64,000 nucleotides of DNA from an uncultured Pseudomonadota bacterium (lineage in GTDB: Bacteria; Pseudomonadota; Gammaproteobacteria; Burkholderiales; Burkholderiaceae_C), in the NCBI GenBank assembly GCA_945952465.1, contig CAMFIB010000001.1, positions 930,001-994,000 on the forward strand, given 5' to 3'. A program made the translations under genes and the position numbers. The notes below the pieces were generated by a model. It did not search any database, was not told where the DNA came from, and saw only the letters and a list, made by a program, of their open reading frames with translations. Below, one piece after another: positions 7,827 through 16,859 of this stretch (positions are counted from its first letter, which is position 1; each line of letters begins with the position of its first letter).

Positions 7827-9152
7827 ATGCGAAACAACTTCTACGAATTCTCAAGCGACCTCAACGGCTTCGCCGAGTCTCAACAGTTCCTCGACATCAA
7901 GCAGAGTGCGCAGGCGCATCTTCTGAACCGCATCGAGGAAGAGGGGCAAGGCTTGCAGATGAAGCCTCGCACTGCGATGCAACAGTTCGTTCTGACCGAG
8001 GTCGACAGCTTCATCCGAAGCCGCCGTGTTCCCATCAACGACCTTGAAACCCGGGCCATCGCCGATGCGCTCTTCAAAGACCTGGTGGGGCTTGGCCCCC
8101 TGGAGGATTTGCTCGCCGATCCTGCGATCGAAGACATTTGCTGCAATGGCCCGCGGGAGATCTATGTGTCGCGCGGGGGCGTTCTGGAGCGCAGCACGAC
8201 CCGATTCACCGACGGCGCCCATCTGCTGCGCATCGTGCGACGCATCCTGGCACCGTTGGGCCGGCGGTTGGACGAATCCACACCGATGGTCGACGCGCGC
8301 CTGCACGATGGCGGCCGTCTGAATGTCATCATCGAACCGCTTGCGCTTGAGGGGCCGGTGGTGTCGATCCGGAAATTCCGCAAGGATCCGATGACGCCTC
8401 AGGAACTCGTGGAGCTGGGCTCGATGAACCAGGCTGTCCACGATTTGCTGTCTGTCGCTGTCAAGAACCGCTGCAACATGATCATCAGTGGCGGCACCAG
8501 TTCCGGGAAGACGTCGTTGTTGAATGCTCTCGCCAATTTCATTGGCGAAAACGAACGCATCATCACTATCGAAGACACTGCTGAGCTGAAGCTTCATCAC
8601 GAGCACGTGGTGCGTCTGGAGTCGCGGCCCGGTGGTTTCGAGGGCGCTGGGGAGGTAACGCCACGCGATCTCATGCGCAACAGCCTGCGGATGCGACCTG
8701 ATCGAGTCATTGTTGGCGAAGTTCGCGGTGGCGAAGTACTGGAACTGATGCAGGCCATGGGCACTGGCCATGACGGCTCCATGGGCACGATCCACGCCAA
8801 CAGTCCGCGCGAATGCCTTTACCGGATGGAAATGCTGGCTGGCTTTGCGGGCTTTCAGGGCAGCGAAAGCAGCCTGCGCCGCATGGTTGCCAGCGCCGTC
8901 GATTTCATCGTCCAGATTGGCCGGCTGGCCAATGGCAAGCGCCGCATTCTGTCCGTGACAGAAATCACTGGGTTCGGGGACAACATCGTTTCGATGCAGG
9001 AGCTTTTTCGCCACGAAACCGTGATCGGACCGGACGGCAAAGAACACGATCGTTGGGTCGGTCTCGGTGTGCCGCCCCACAGTCCCAAACTGGCATCGCT
9101 GCGCAACATGGCGGCACTCCAGAACCAGAGCAAGGGGCATATCCATGTCTAG
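7827..9152 (+). CDS. tadA: Tad pilus assembly ATPase TadA/CpaF
   Basis: The 441-residue secretion ATPase of the PulE/VirB11 superfamily powers Flp pilus assembly as a cytoplasmic hexamer. Visible motifs are Walker [13 protein letters not shown] (about 221–232), the Asp box ITIEDTAEL, Walker [15 protein letters not shown] and the His box [10 protein letters not shown]. The N-terminal 100 residues match the CpaF N-domain. It overlaps tadB by 8 bases. Confidence 0.96.
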   Translation: MRNNFYEFSSDLNGFAESQQFLDIKQSAQAHLLNRIEEEGQGLQMKPRTAMQQFVLTEVDSFIRSRRVPINDLETRAIADALFKDLVGLGPLEDLLADPAIEDICCNGPREIYVSRGGVLERSTTRFTDGAHLLRIVRRILAPLGRRLDESTPMVDARLHDGGRLNVIIEPLALEGPVVSIRKFRKDPMTPQELVELGSMNQAVHDLLSVAVKNRCNMIISGGTSSGKTSLLNALANFIGENERIITIEDTAELKLHHEHVVRLESRPGGFEGAGEVTPRDLMRNSLRMRPDRVIVGEVRGGEVLELMQAMGTGHDGSMGTIHANSPRECLYRMEMLAGFAGFQGSESSLRRMVASAVDFIVQIGRLANGKRRILSVTEITGFGDNIVSMQELFRHETVIGPDGKEHDRWVGLGVPPHSPKLASLRNMAALQNQSKGHIHV

Positions 9153-10092
9153 TCTTTTGCTGACGTTGTTGGCGAGTGGTCTTGTTTGCGCGGGTATTGG
9201 CCTGTGGCTCTGGCAACGGGCTCAATGGGAGGACAGGCGACAGGCCTCGGCGGCCGGGATCGATCAGTTGATGTCTCTGGATGCGAGCATGCCGATCGAA
9301 ACCGCGATGAGCCGCGCTCAGGCGCAGCGGCGAGCGAATGCGATCGGCACCAAGCGGTGGCCGATCAACCACATCTTCTTGCGAGCCGGTCTGACGCCAA
9401 CCATCGCCACTGTGGCGCTCATGGCCGCGGTCCCCTGCGCACTGGCGCTGCTCGGTGCTCTCTTTGCCGGGATTTTGGCTGCCATCGGAATGGCTGTCTT
9501 GGGCGCCTTGTTGTTGGTGGCCTGGGTCAAGTGGCGTGCTGCCCGCCAGCGCAAGGCTTTGAGTCACGACATCCCGACGTACCTCGACAACGTTGTCCGC
9601 ATGATGACGGTCGGACATTCTGTGCAGTCCGCGTTTCAGAACTCGCCTGCCACCGCAGGCACGCCGCTGGGCAATGCCGTTCAACATTCGGCGCGCTTGC
9701 AGGCCGGTGGGCTGGAGCCAGATCAAGCGTTGCTGGCGGTGGGCGAACTGTATGACTCCGCTGAACTGATGTTGCTGGCGTCTATTCTGAGAATGGCCAT
9801 GCGCTTTGGTGGCCGGGCAGACCTGATCATTTCGCGCGTCGCCGTGTTCATTCGAGATCGCGAACAAGCCCAGCAGGAATTGATGGCGCAGTCGTCCGAA
9901 ACACGGCTTTCCGCTTGGGTGTTGGGGCTATTACCGATCAGTTTGGCCTGCTACATCATTGTGGCCAACCCCGAGTACATCGGCCGCATGTGGCACGACC
10001 CGACTGGCAAGAACCTGCTGTTCGGCGCGCTCTTCCTGCAGTTCGCGGGTGCTGCGGTGCTCTACAAGCTCACGAAGTCGCTGGAGGATTGA
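9145..10092 (+). CDS. tadB: Tad inner-membrane platform protein TadB
   Basis: The 315-residue T2SS-F-type platform protein has hydrophobic segments near the N-terminus ([21 protein letters not shown]), at about 90–130 and at the C-terminus. A central cytoplasmic four-helix region follows SHDIPTYLDNVVRMM. The ATG at 9145, inside the end of tadA, has AGGGG 7 bases before it. With TadC it forms the platform driven by TadA. tadC starts 2 bases after its stop. Confidence 0.92.
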   Translation: MSSLLLTLLASGLVCAGIGLWLWQRAQWEDRRQASAAGIDQLMSLDASMPIETAMSRAQAQRRANAIGTKRWPINHIFLRAGLTPTIATVALMAAVPCALALLGALFAGILAAIGMAVLGALLLVAWVKWRAARQRKALSHDIPTYLDNVVRMMTVGHSVQSAFQNSPATAGTPLGNAVQHSARLQAGGLEPDQALLAVGELYDSAELMLLASILRMAMRFGGRADLIISRVAVFIRDREQAQQELMAQSSETRLSAWVLGLLPISLACYIIVANPEYIGRMWHDPTGKNLLFGALFLQFAGAAVLYKLTKSLED

Positions 10093-10094
10093 TC

Positions 10095-11054
10095 ATGGGC
10101 ACCGCATCCTTTTCTTTCCTGATGGGTCTTTGCGCGGTCTTGGTTGGGTTGGCCTCCATGGCTTTTGCCGCCGACCTGGTGCTCGGCTGGCGTCGCAAGA
10201 CGCGCATCCAGCAACAACTCGATGCTGTGTTGAACCCTGAAACCGCAGCCGCCAGCGACAAACCCAAGCGACAACTCAACGCAGAGGCAACCCGCCGGGT
10301 TGTCGATTCGATTGCCCAGGTTGGCGAAAGGATGTCTGCCTCGCGCTTTGGGCAGATGTCACTCGAAGACGAAGACGTGCGACTGCTAGCGCTGTGCAAT
10401 TTCCGTGATCTTCGCAGCCGATACGTCTTCTTGGCCGCGCGCATCTTCATGCCCTTGGTTCTGGCGTTGGTGGTGGGCTTTTTCTTCTGGCAAGACAGCG
10501 CTCTGACATTCTGGATTGCGATGTTTTTCGCGGTCGCCATCGGCTTCATGCTGCCCAAATGGGTTTTGCAAAGCATTGGAGCGCGGCGCAGAAGCCGCAC
10601 CGTCGTCGAACTACCGTGGTTGCTCGAATTGATGCAACTGTTGATGGGTGTTGGGTTGGGAGTGGACCAGGCACTGCAAATGGTGATCCAGGATTTTCGC
10701 TCGACCGCCCCCGTATTGGCCGACGAATTGCGCATCGCCAACCAACAGTTTGCCAACGGCCGCACCCGGGAACAAAGCCTGCAGCGTCTCGTCAAGTTGT
10801 TCGACAACGAAGATTTGAAAACGTTCGTCGACCTTTTGTTGCAGATAGACAGATATGGCGGTTCCGTGCAAGAGCCAATGAAGCGGTTTGGCGACCGCTT
10901 ATTGGAGCAACGGCGCAACCGGGTTCGGGAAAAAATTGGCGTCATCACTGTCAAGATGAGTGCCGCGATGATTCTATTCCTGCTGCCAGCTTTGCTGATC
11001 GTGGCAGGCGGCCCCGGGTTTCTGGGGGTCATCCGGGCGCTCAGCCAACACTAA
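10095..11054 (+). CDS. tadC: Tad inner-membrane platform protein TadC
   Basis: The 319-residue T2SS-F-domain protein pairs with TadB. Membrane segments lie near the N-terminus (MGLCAVLVGLASMAFAADLVL), at about 115–155 as a pair, and at the C-terminus (AAMILFLLPALLIVAGG). The cytoplasmic domain contains VVELPWLLELMQLLMGVGLGVDQAL. A GGAGG lies directly upstream of the ATG. Confidence 0.93.
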   Translation: MGTASFSFLMGLCAVLVGLASMAFAADLVLGWRRKTRIQQQLDAVLNPETAAASDKPKRQLNAEATRRVVDSIAQVGERMSASRFGQMSLEDEDVRLLALCNFRDLRSRYVFLAARIFMPLVLALVVGFFFWQDSALTFWIAMFFAVAIGFMLPKWVLQSIGARRRSRTVVELPWLLELMQLLMGVGLGVDQALQMVIQDFRSTAPVLADELRIANQQFANGRTREQSLQRLVKLFDNEDLKTFVDLLLQIDRYGGSVQEPMKRFGDRLLEQRRNRVREKIGVITVKMSAAMILFLLPALLIVAGGPGFLGVIRALSQH

Positions 11055-11066
11055 GGAGCGCCAGCC

Positions 11067-11969
11067 GTGATCTATTTCCCCTACCGTCGATTCTTGGTCG
11101 CTGGAGTGGCCTGTTTGGCCGGAATGGTGGTTCTGGGCGGCTGCGCCGCTCGAGGCAGTATCCAGGGCATGCAGCTTCGTGCACAGCAGCAAACCGAAGC
11201 TGCCCGCCAGGAGGCGGCCGCCAATCCCGTCGGTGAACTGGACAGTCGTGCCACCTATTTGCGAATGGTGGCTCAGATGCAGCAGAAGGGCTTGTATTTT
11301 GCGTCACTCGCCCATATCGATGCATTGCAGCAGCGCTGGGGCGTTGACCCTGAGTCGAACGTGCTGCGCGCCGATGCCCTGCGCCAGACGGAACAGACCG
11401 ACGCGGCCAAGGCACTCTACCTTCAGCTGATGTCCACGCCAATGCGTGCGCAGGCTGCTCACGGCCTGGGACTGATCGCAGGCCGCGCGGGTGACTTTGG
11501 CGCTGCGACAGGCTACCTCATGCAGGCCAACAATGCGGCGCCTACCGATGGGGGAATGTTGAATGATCTGGGTTATGCGTTAATGCAGCGCGGCCGCTTG
11601 GCGGAAGCCCGCGTCCCATTGTTCAAGGCTTCCGAATTGATGGCCGACAACCCCCGTGTATGGAGCAACATTGCGCTGTACCTCATGCTCGACGGGCAAG
11701 CCGACCAGGCGCAGGCCGTGATGGACAAGAACCAGTTGCCGGCAGCGTCCCGTGCTCAGATCACGGAGCTTGCCCGCACCATTCAGCAGCGTCAGCGCAC
11801 ACAGCCGGTCGCAACAGGGCCTGCCGCCGATACCGCTCCTGCGGCAATTGCGGTGGCCACCGCTCGTCCGGTGCTCCAACCTTCCATCGGAACGGCCGCG
11901 CTGGTCGGTATGCCTGTAGCCCTCACACCCGCAGTTGCGCTGACGCCGACCAACAGCCTTTCGCAATAA
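11067..11969 (+). CDS. tadD: Tad lipoprotein TadD with TPR repeats
   Basis: This 300-residue protein starts at GTG, with AAGGAG 8 bases upstream. The lipoprotein signal ends at the lipobox VLGGC. TPR-like helices follow at about 60–210, with the typical TPR stretch LNDLGYALMQRGRLAEARVPLFKA. The last 70 residues are Ala/Pro/Thr-rich and low in complexity. TadD is thought to act as an outer-membrane pilotin or scaffold for the secretin. Confidence 0.88.
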   Translation: MIYFPYRRFLVAGVACLAGMVVLGGCAARGSIQGMQLRAQQQTEAARQEAAANPVGELDSRATYLRMVAQMQQKGLYFASLAHIDALQQRWGVDPESNVLRADALRQTEQTDAAKALYLQLMSTPMRAQAAHGLGLIAGRAGDFGAATGYLMQANNAAPTDGGMLNDLGYALMQRGRLAEARVPLFKASELMADNPRVWSNIALYLMLDGQADQAQAVMDKNQLPAASRAQITELARTIQQRQRTQPVATGPAADTAPAAIAVATARPVLQPSIGTAALVGMPVALTPAVALTPTNSLSQ

Positions 11970-11990
11970 CCCCCGCTTAACGGAGTTTCC

Positions 11991-12284
11991 ATGTTCATCC
12001 GCACTTTTTCTGTCGCCGTTTTGCTGGCTTGCCTGGCCCTTTCAGCCGGCGCGGCCGAGCCTCAGCCAAGCCTTCGCCCGGCCGCTGTTGGCGATAGCAC
12101 ACGCTCCTTGCTGGAACTGCAAATCAGTGGTCGCCAGGCCGGCCCCGAATTGCCCATGTTGGGCGCCGCATCCGTGTTGTCCTACCAGCGTTATCTGGAA
12201 AGCCATAAAACGGCCATCCCAGAGAATTTCTCGTCGGTGCTCAGCCGTGGCAGCGGCAGTGGCGGAAGCGGCGGCGGACGTTGA
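11991..12284 (+). CDS. Small secreted DUF3613-like protein of the Tad locus
   Basis: The 97-residue protein has a clear signal peptide (FIRTFSVAVLLACLALSAGAAEP). The mature part contains STRSLLELQISGRQAG and LSYQRYLESHKTAIPENF, followed by a Ser/Gly-rich tail. I recall this pattern as DUF3613, found in betaproteobacterial Tad loci after tadD. The function is unknown; a periplasmic accessory role is inferred from position. Its TGA overlaps the next ATG (TGATG). Confidence 0.7.
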   Translation: MFIRTFSVAVLLACLALSAGAAEPQPSLRPAAVGDSTRSLLELQISGRQAGPELPMLGAASVLSYQRYLESHKTAIPENFSSVLSRGSGSGGSGGGR

Positions 12285-12817
12285 TGCTGCTGGTGTCTGC
12301 CATGCGACGCCTAGACATTCCGCGCAGGTTGTTTGCTCAGCCAAGGGCGCAGAGCGGCGCCTATGCGCTTGAATACGCGTTGGTCTTTCCGCTGTTTTTC
12401 CTGCTGACATACGGAGCGCTGGCATTGGCCATCGTGATGTTCATCCGCGTGGATCTGCAGCATGCGGCGGAAGAGGGTGCGCGCGCTGCCCTGCGTTATC
12501 AGACCTCGGCCGGCGCCAGACTCACAAGCGCAGTCACAGAGGCGAGGATGCAGACCAAGTGGATGCCAGTCGCGCCCACAGTGGTGGCAGACATCTGCGC
12601 TGCGGGGGCCATTTGCGCGCCCACGTCTACGCCGTCGGCGCCCGGCGCAAGCTGCGGAAACACGCTCGACACTGCCTGCCGCATCATGGTGGTGGCTTCT
12701 TACAACTATGCGGCAAATCCGGTGGTTCCCTCGCTGCCCGGCTTTGGCTTGATCCTTCCCGCCACCTTGAGCGCCAATGCGAGCGTGCTGGTCGATGCCA
12801 AGACTCTCAATCCGTGA
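12284..12817 (+). CDS. tadE: TadE-type pseudopilin 1
   Basis: The 177-residue protein's processing motif SG-AYAL-EYALVFPLFF matches G-XXXX-E(Y/F) of TadE/F pseudopilins, cut by the same peptidase as Flp. One hydrophobic helix follows, then a periplasmic domain with paired cysteines. The ATG at 12284 overlaps the previous stop (TGATG); an in-frame ATG at 12302 is an alternative. Such minor pilins are needed for Flp assembly and may form a priming or tip complex. Confidence 0.85.
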   Translation: MLLVSAMRRLDIPRRLFAQPRAQSGAYALEYALVFPLFFLLTYGALALAIVMFIRVDLQHAAEEGARAALRYQTSAGARLTSAVTEARMQTKWMPVAPTVVADICAAGAICAPTSTPSAPGASCGNTLDTACRIMVVASYNYAANPVVPSLPGFGLILPATLSANASVLVDAKTLNP

Positions 12818-12824
12818 GGACGCC

Positions 12825-13304
12825 ATGAGACGCCGTTCATCTTTTTTCCGCATCCGCCAACAGCGGGGCATTGCCGCGATCGAATTCGCGATGATCGCCA
12901 TGTTGTTTGTCTCGGTGGTCTACGCGGCCGCCTCGTTCGGCGCGGTGTTCTATACCCAGCAGGTGGTGTCTCGAGCGGCCGGTGATGGCGCCCGCGCGAT
13001 CTCGCTGCTGGGAGCGGCAACTCTGGGGGTCAATGACCCAACCATTCAAGGCATCGTCTACAAGTCTTTGGCAAGCTCGTTGATTGCCCCCAGCAGCGTG
13101 AGCATGACGGAGGCCGGCCGCACCACCTGGGTTTCGAGCTCCAACAACGTCACGGTGCTTGTGGATCCAACCTGCGGCGGCGTGGCCGGTTGCGCCAAGG
13201 TCACTGTGAAGTACCAGTACGGCCAGAACCGTGTTCTTCCTGTGGTGCCCTTGCTGAGCTGGGTTCCCGACACATTGACGGCCAGCGCGATTGTGCCGAT
13301 TTAG
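12825..13304 (+). CDS. tadF: TadE/TadF-type pseudopilin 2
   Basis: The 159-residue protein begins MRRRSSFF, with a leader ending QRG-IAAI-EFAMIAMLF: again G-XXXX-EF followed by a hydrophobic helix. GAGG lies upstream of the ATG. The mature domain has a Cys pair in TCGGVAGCAKV. It starts 7 bases after the first pseudopilin gene. Assignment as TadF rather than a second TadE is by position only. Confidence 0.82.
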   Translation: MRRRSSFFRIRQQRGIAAIEFAMIAMLFVSVVYAAASFGAVFYTQQVVSRAAGDGARAISLLGAATLGVNDPTIQGIVYKSLASSLIAPSSVSMTEAGRTTWVSSSNNVTVLVDPTCGGVAGCAKVTVKYQYGQNRVLPVVPLLSWVPDTLTASAIVPI

Positions 13305-13312
13305 GAAATTTT

Positions 13313-15355
13313 ATGAAGAAACCCATTCTTCGAATGATTCGGGGCCCCAGACATCACTACCGCCAGCGCGGAGCTCTGCTCATTCAGGCCGCCGTGACCT
13401 TGCTGGTGTGCGTGATTGCGCTGACCGGTACCGAATTGGGCTATTTGTTCTTTGTGAAGCGCGAGATGCAGAAGGCTGCTGACTTGGCGGCCCTGGCAGG
13501 AGCGCGCTCGTTGGCCACAACCGATTGCGGCAGCGCCAATACTGCCGCCACTGCCAACGCGAATAAAAATCTGCAGTCGCTGAGTTTCCCTGTTACGGTG
13601 ACACCCACCTGTGGCCGTTGGGATCCGACCGGTACCCCGACCAACCAATACTTCAACGCCGGAGCGGCGCAGCCGAATGCCGTCAAGGTGTTCGTATCGG
13701 GTACGGGACCTACGCTTCTGCCGTTCTTGACCAGCCGCTTCGTGTCCGCACAGGCGCTGGCAAAATCCGGGCCGCCGCTGGCCGGGTTCTCGGTGGGCAC
13801 CAAACTCCTGGTGGTCACGGGAAATGGGGTGCTGGGCGACACGCTGAAGATGCTGGGCTTGGACCTGACGGGTACGTCACTGGTGGCGTACGACGGTTTG
13901 GCCAATGTCAATATCACCCCCGGAGGACTGCTCAAGCAGCTGGGTATTCCTGTGGCCAGCGATCTGACGGTGGGCGGCCTCAATGCGCTGCTGCAGGCCA
14001 ATCAGGTCACGCTGGGCCAACTGCTGGACGCCACAGCCATTGTGGCTGGTCGTTCTGACCTGCTGGCGCTCAACACCACATTGCTGAACGCACTCACCAC
14101 CAAGCTGGGAGGATCGGGCAACGTCAATCAGATCAAACTGGGTTCTGACAGCTCGGGCACGGCGCGGGGGCTCTTCGCCAATGTGGTCACGCCTGACACA
14201 TCTGCCAGTTCAGCCCTCAATGCACAAGTGAGCGCGCTTGACGTACTGAAATCTGCAGTGGGGGTGGCCAGCGCCGGCCACGCGGTCACGCTCGATCTTG
14301 GCCTGACCAACCTGCTGGGTTTGGCCACCGTGACTGCAAAAGTGGGTGTGGTGGAACCACCCTCGGTCGCTTTTGGTGCGGTTGGCGTTTCGGCTTACAC
14401 CGCCCAGGTCCGCAGCTATGTTCGTCTCCAAACCACAAGTGGCCTACTGGGCACTTTGCTGTCGCCGTTGGTCTCGATGGATTTGCCTATAGTGGTTGAC
14501 GTGGTGAGCGGAAAAGGAACTTTGGCCGAATTGTGTACCGCAGGCTTGCGCGACAGCTCGGGCAACGATAGGGCCCGGATCACGGTGGCGTCATCAATTG
14601 CGAAGGTATGCGTCGGGACCATTGCCGACGGTGATCTGTTTTCCAAAAGCAACGCCTGCACCGATAACCTGAGCAATCCCACCAATCCTATGCTGAATGT
14701 GGCCGGTTTGATCAAGGTGACCAACAAGATCAACTTGGATGCATTGCCGGCCAATGATTCGGTGACCCTTAAAGAAGGTGAAACCCGGAGCACTACCAAC
14801 AATCTGCAGATCGGTACCACCGTATCCAATTTGGTGACGCAGTTGACCAACCAACTGTTCGGCGCTCAACCGCCCACCACATCGCTCACCAGCACACAAT
14901 TGGACAACCTGCGCGATCAGATATGGAACGATACAGCCAGCGTTTGCAATGTTGACACACCGGTTTGCCGTGGCAATCGGCTGACCGAGGCCAATAACCG
15001 TGTGACCAACAACGTTGGCCAAAGCGGTCTGCTTTCCGGTGTGGTGAATCTGGTCGGTGGTGTGGTGAGTTCCCTGCTCAATTCCTGTACCGGATTGGCT
15101 TATTTGGGCGGCAACGAGACAGGCTGCAAGCAGATGCTGCGCAACACTTTGGCGGGTTCCAGCAACACAACGGCTGGCAGCACGGTCAATAATTCCTTGG
15201 CCTATCTGACCGGGCTGGTTAAGCCTTTGCTGAATGCGCTCGGCAGTTCCGTATTGACGCCTTTGCTGCAAAACGTGCTGGGCATCAACCTCGGCGTGAC
15301 CGATGTCCACCTGATCAAGCTGAATTGCAGCGGCGAGCCGCGGTTGGTGTATTGA
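13313..15355 (+). CDS. tadG: TadG-like Flp pilus-assembly protein
   Basis: The 680-residue protein has an N-terminal Tad domain: RQRGALLIQAAVTLLVCVIALTGTELGYLFFVKREMQKAADLAALAGARSL in separate conserved blocks, a membrane helix with the typical QKAADLAALAGA end. The long extracytoplasmic part is rich in Leu, Thr, Asn and Val, with several Cys in the last third. Compared with TadE/F, the position of the motif Glu is Gln (G-ALLI-Q), so leader cleavage is doubtful. TadG is large and anchors or primes pili. The ATG at 13313 has AGGAAA upstream. The next gene starts at the base after the stop. Confidence 0.82.
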   Translation: MKKPILRMIRGPRHHYRQRGALLIQAAVTLLVCVIALTGTELGYLFFVKREMQKAADLAALAGARSLATTDCGSANTAATANANKNLQSLSFPVTVTPTCGRWDPTGTPTNQYFNAGAAQPNAVKVFVSGTGPTLLPFLTSRFVSAQALAKSGPPLAGFSVGTKLLVVTGNGVLGDTLKMLGLDLTGTSLVAYDGLANVNITPGGLLKQLGIPVASDLTVGGLNALLQANQVTLGQLLDATAIVAGRSDLLALNTTLLNALTTKLGGSGNVNQIKLGSDSSGTARGLFANVVTPDTSASSALNAQVSALDVLKSAVGVASAGHAVTLDLGLTNLLGLATVTAKVGVVEPPSVAFGAVGVSAYTAQVRSYVRLQTTSGLLGTLLSPLVSMDLPIVVDVVSGKGTLAELCTAGLRDSSGNDRARITVASSIAKVCVGTIADGDLFSKSNACTDNLSNPTNPMLNVAGLIKVTNKINLDALPANDSVTLKEGETRSTTNNLQIGTTVSNLVTQLTNQLFGAQPPTTSLTSTQLDNLRDQIWNDTASVCNVDTPVCRGNRLTEANNRVTNNVGQSGLLSGVVNLVGGVVSSLLNSCTGLAYLGGNETGCKQMLRNTLAGSSNTTAGSTVNNSLAYLTGLVKPLLNALGSSVLTPLLQNVLGINLGVTDVHLIKLNCSGEPRLVY

Positions 15356-16852
15356 GTGAGGGCTCGGAATACTGGCGAGGAAAAGATCTCCGCTTTGGTG
15401 ACCGTTCCGGTGTTTCCCCGATTTTCCCTCTGTGTGTCTGTGGCCGCGGTGGCCAGTCCGCTGCTGCTCATCCCGCTGTTGCCCGATGCCAGTCGGTACG
15501 ACAACCAGCGTGTTCTGGAGTTGTTGTGCGTATTGGCGGCAGGCTTGTTGTGGCTCAGCCATGCCTTGCGTGGGCGGTTGCCGTGCCCGCCGATTTCACG
15601 CCCTCTGGCGTTGTTGCTCGGCGGGCTTTTCGGGCTGGGCCTTGTGTCTTCGGTGCTTGGTTTGTCGCCCCGTCATGCGTTGCTCGAATGGGGCAATTTG
15701 TTGTTGTTGCTCGGAGCTGCGAGTCTGGTGGCCGGCGAGATCCGGCGGGGTGGCGACGACGCGCTCGACAAGGTCTTGACGGCCTGCGTGGTCGGTTGTG
15801 CGGCGTATTTGTTGGGCGTGGCCTGGTTGTTTGCGGTGGCGTTGAAGGCGGGAGGGCAGTCTGATGCCACAGAGCTGGTGCTCGGTTTCGACAACTATCG
15901 CTTCCTCAATCATGTGCAGACAGTGTCCATACCGCTGCTGGCCTTGTTCGCCTGTCGGTGTCGTGTCGAACACCGTCGCTTGGTGTGGCTGGTGACCGCG
16001 GCATGGTGGAGCTTGCTGTTTCTGGCAGCAGGTCGTGGCACCTTGCTGGGGCTGTCGGCGGGTTGTCTGGCGGCAGGACGGCTGCTGCGCGGCCGGGCTT
16101 GGCCTTGGCTGCGTGCATTCGTTCTTTCCGGCCTGGCGGGGCTGGTGGTTTATCTGGTGGTGTTTGTGCTTGTTCCCGTTGCTTTCGGAATGCAGCCGTT
16201 TGGCATGCTTTTTGGAACCTTGGAGCGGTCGATCGCCACACCGACCAGCGGTCGCGCCGAACTGTGGGCGCTTGGACTGCGGATGATTGAGGCGCACCCG
16301 TGGCTGGGCGCGGGCCCCATGCATTTTGCGCACGAAGCCTGGGCGCCACAGTTGCCCGCCCACCCGCACAGTTGGCCGATTCAATTCGCCAGCGAATGGG
16401 GCGTGCCCGCCATGCTGCTCGCGGCTGCCGCCATGGTTCTGTCCATCTGGAAGCTCGCTTGTCGCGACGTTGCTGGGCGCCTGTCCGACCCTCGGGAAAA
16501 TGCAACAAACACCGCGCTCCTGGTGGCTTGTACAGCGGCGCTGACCGACGGCCTGGTGTCTGGCCTTCTGGTCATTCCAACGAGTCAACTGTGGCTGGTG
16601 TTGTTGGTGGGGTGCGCCTGGGGATGGCGTTCAAACGCCTTCGGCAAGGCGCCGGTGTCCGAGGGCGTTTTGCAGTGGCCTTCCAGGGTCGCTGTTGCAT
16701 CTGCGGCGTTGGCGGCGGTTGTGTTCGTGGCGGGCGGCGCGTGGCCAGACCTGTTCCGTCTGGCGGCTTTGCGGGCGGACAACCTTCCCGCCAACGCTAA
16801 AGCCGTGGATGCACCGTTGCATCCACGGTTCTGGCACGGTGGACATTTCTGA
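15356..16852 (+). CDS. O-antigen ligase/PglL-like multi-pass membrane protein
   Basis: The 498-residue protein has about eleven hydrophobic segments and a large loop containing RAELWALGLRMIEAHPWLGAGP and a HPHSWPIQFASEWG stretch. This pattern (R…E…HP…G, then HxH plus E) is seen in the Wzy_C/O-antigen ligase superfamily, which includes pilin oligosaccharyltransferases PglL/TfpO. The GTG start follows the tadG stop without a gap, so it belongs to the Tad transcript. Glycosylation of Flp pilins is therefore an inference from family and position. It could also act on surface polysaccharide. Confidence 0.72.
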   Translation: MRARNTGEEKISALVTVPVFPRFSLCVSVAAVASPLLLIPLLPDASRYDNQRVLELLCVLAAGLLWLSHALRGRLPCPPISRPLALLLGGLFGLGLVSSVLGLSPRHALLEWGNLLLLLGAASLVAGEIRRGGDDALDKVLTACVVGCAAYLLGVAWLFAVALKAGGQSDATELVLGFDNYRFLNHVQTVSIPLLALFACRCRVEHRRLVWLVTAAWWSLLFLAAGRGTLLGLSAGCLAAGRLLRGRAWPWLRAFVLSGLAGLVVYLVVFVLVPVAFGMQPFGMLFGTLERSIATPTSGRAELWALGLRMIEAHPWLGAGPMHFAHEAWAPQLPAHPHSWPIQFASEWGVPAMLLAAAAMVLSIWKLACRDVAGRLSDPRENATNTALLVACTAALTDGLVSGLLVIPTSQLWLVLLVGCAWGWRSNAFGKAPVSEGVLQWPSRVAVASAALAAVVFVAGGAWPDLFRLAALRADNLPANAKAVDAPLHPRFWHGGHF

Positions 16853-16859
16853 TGGCGGA

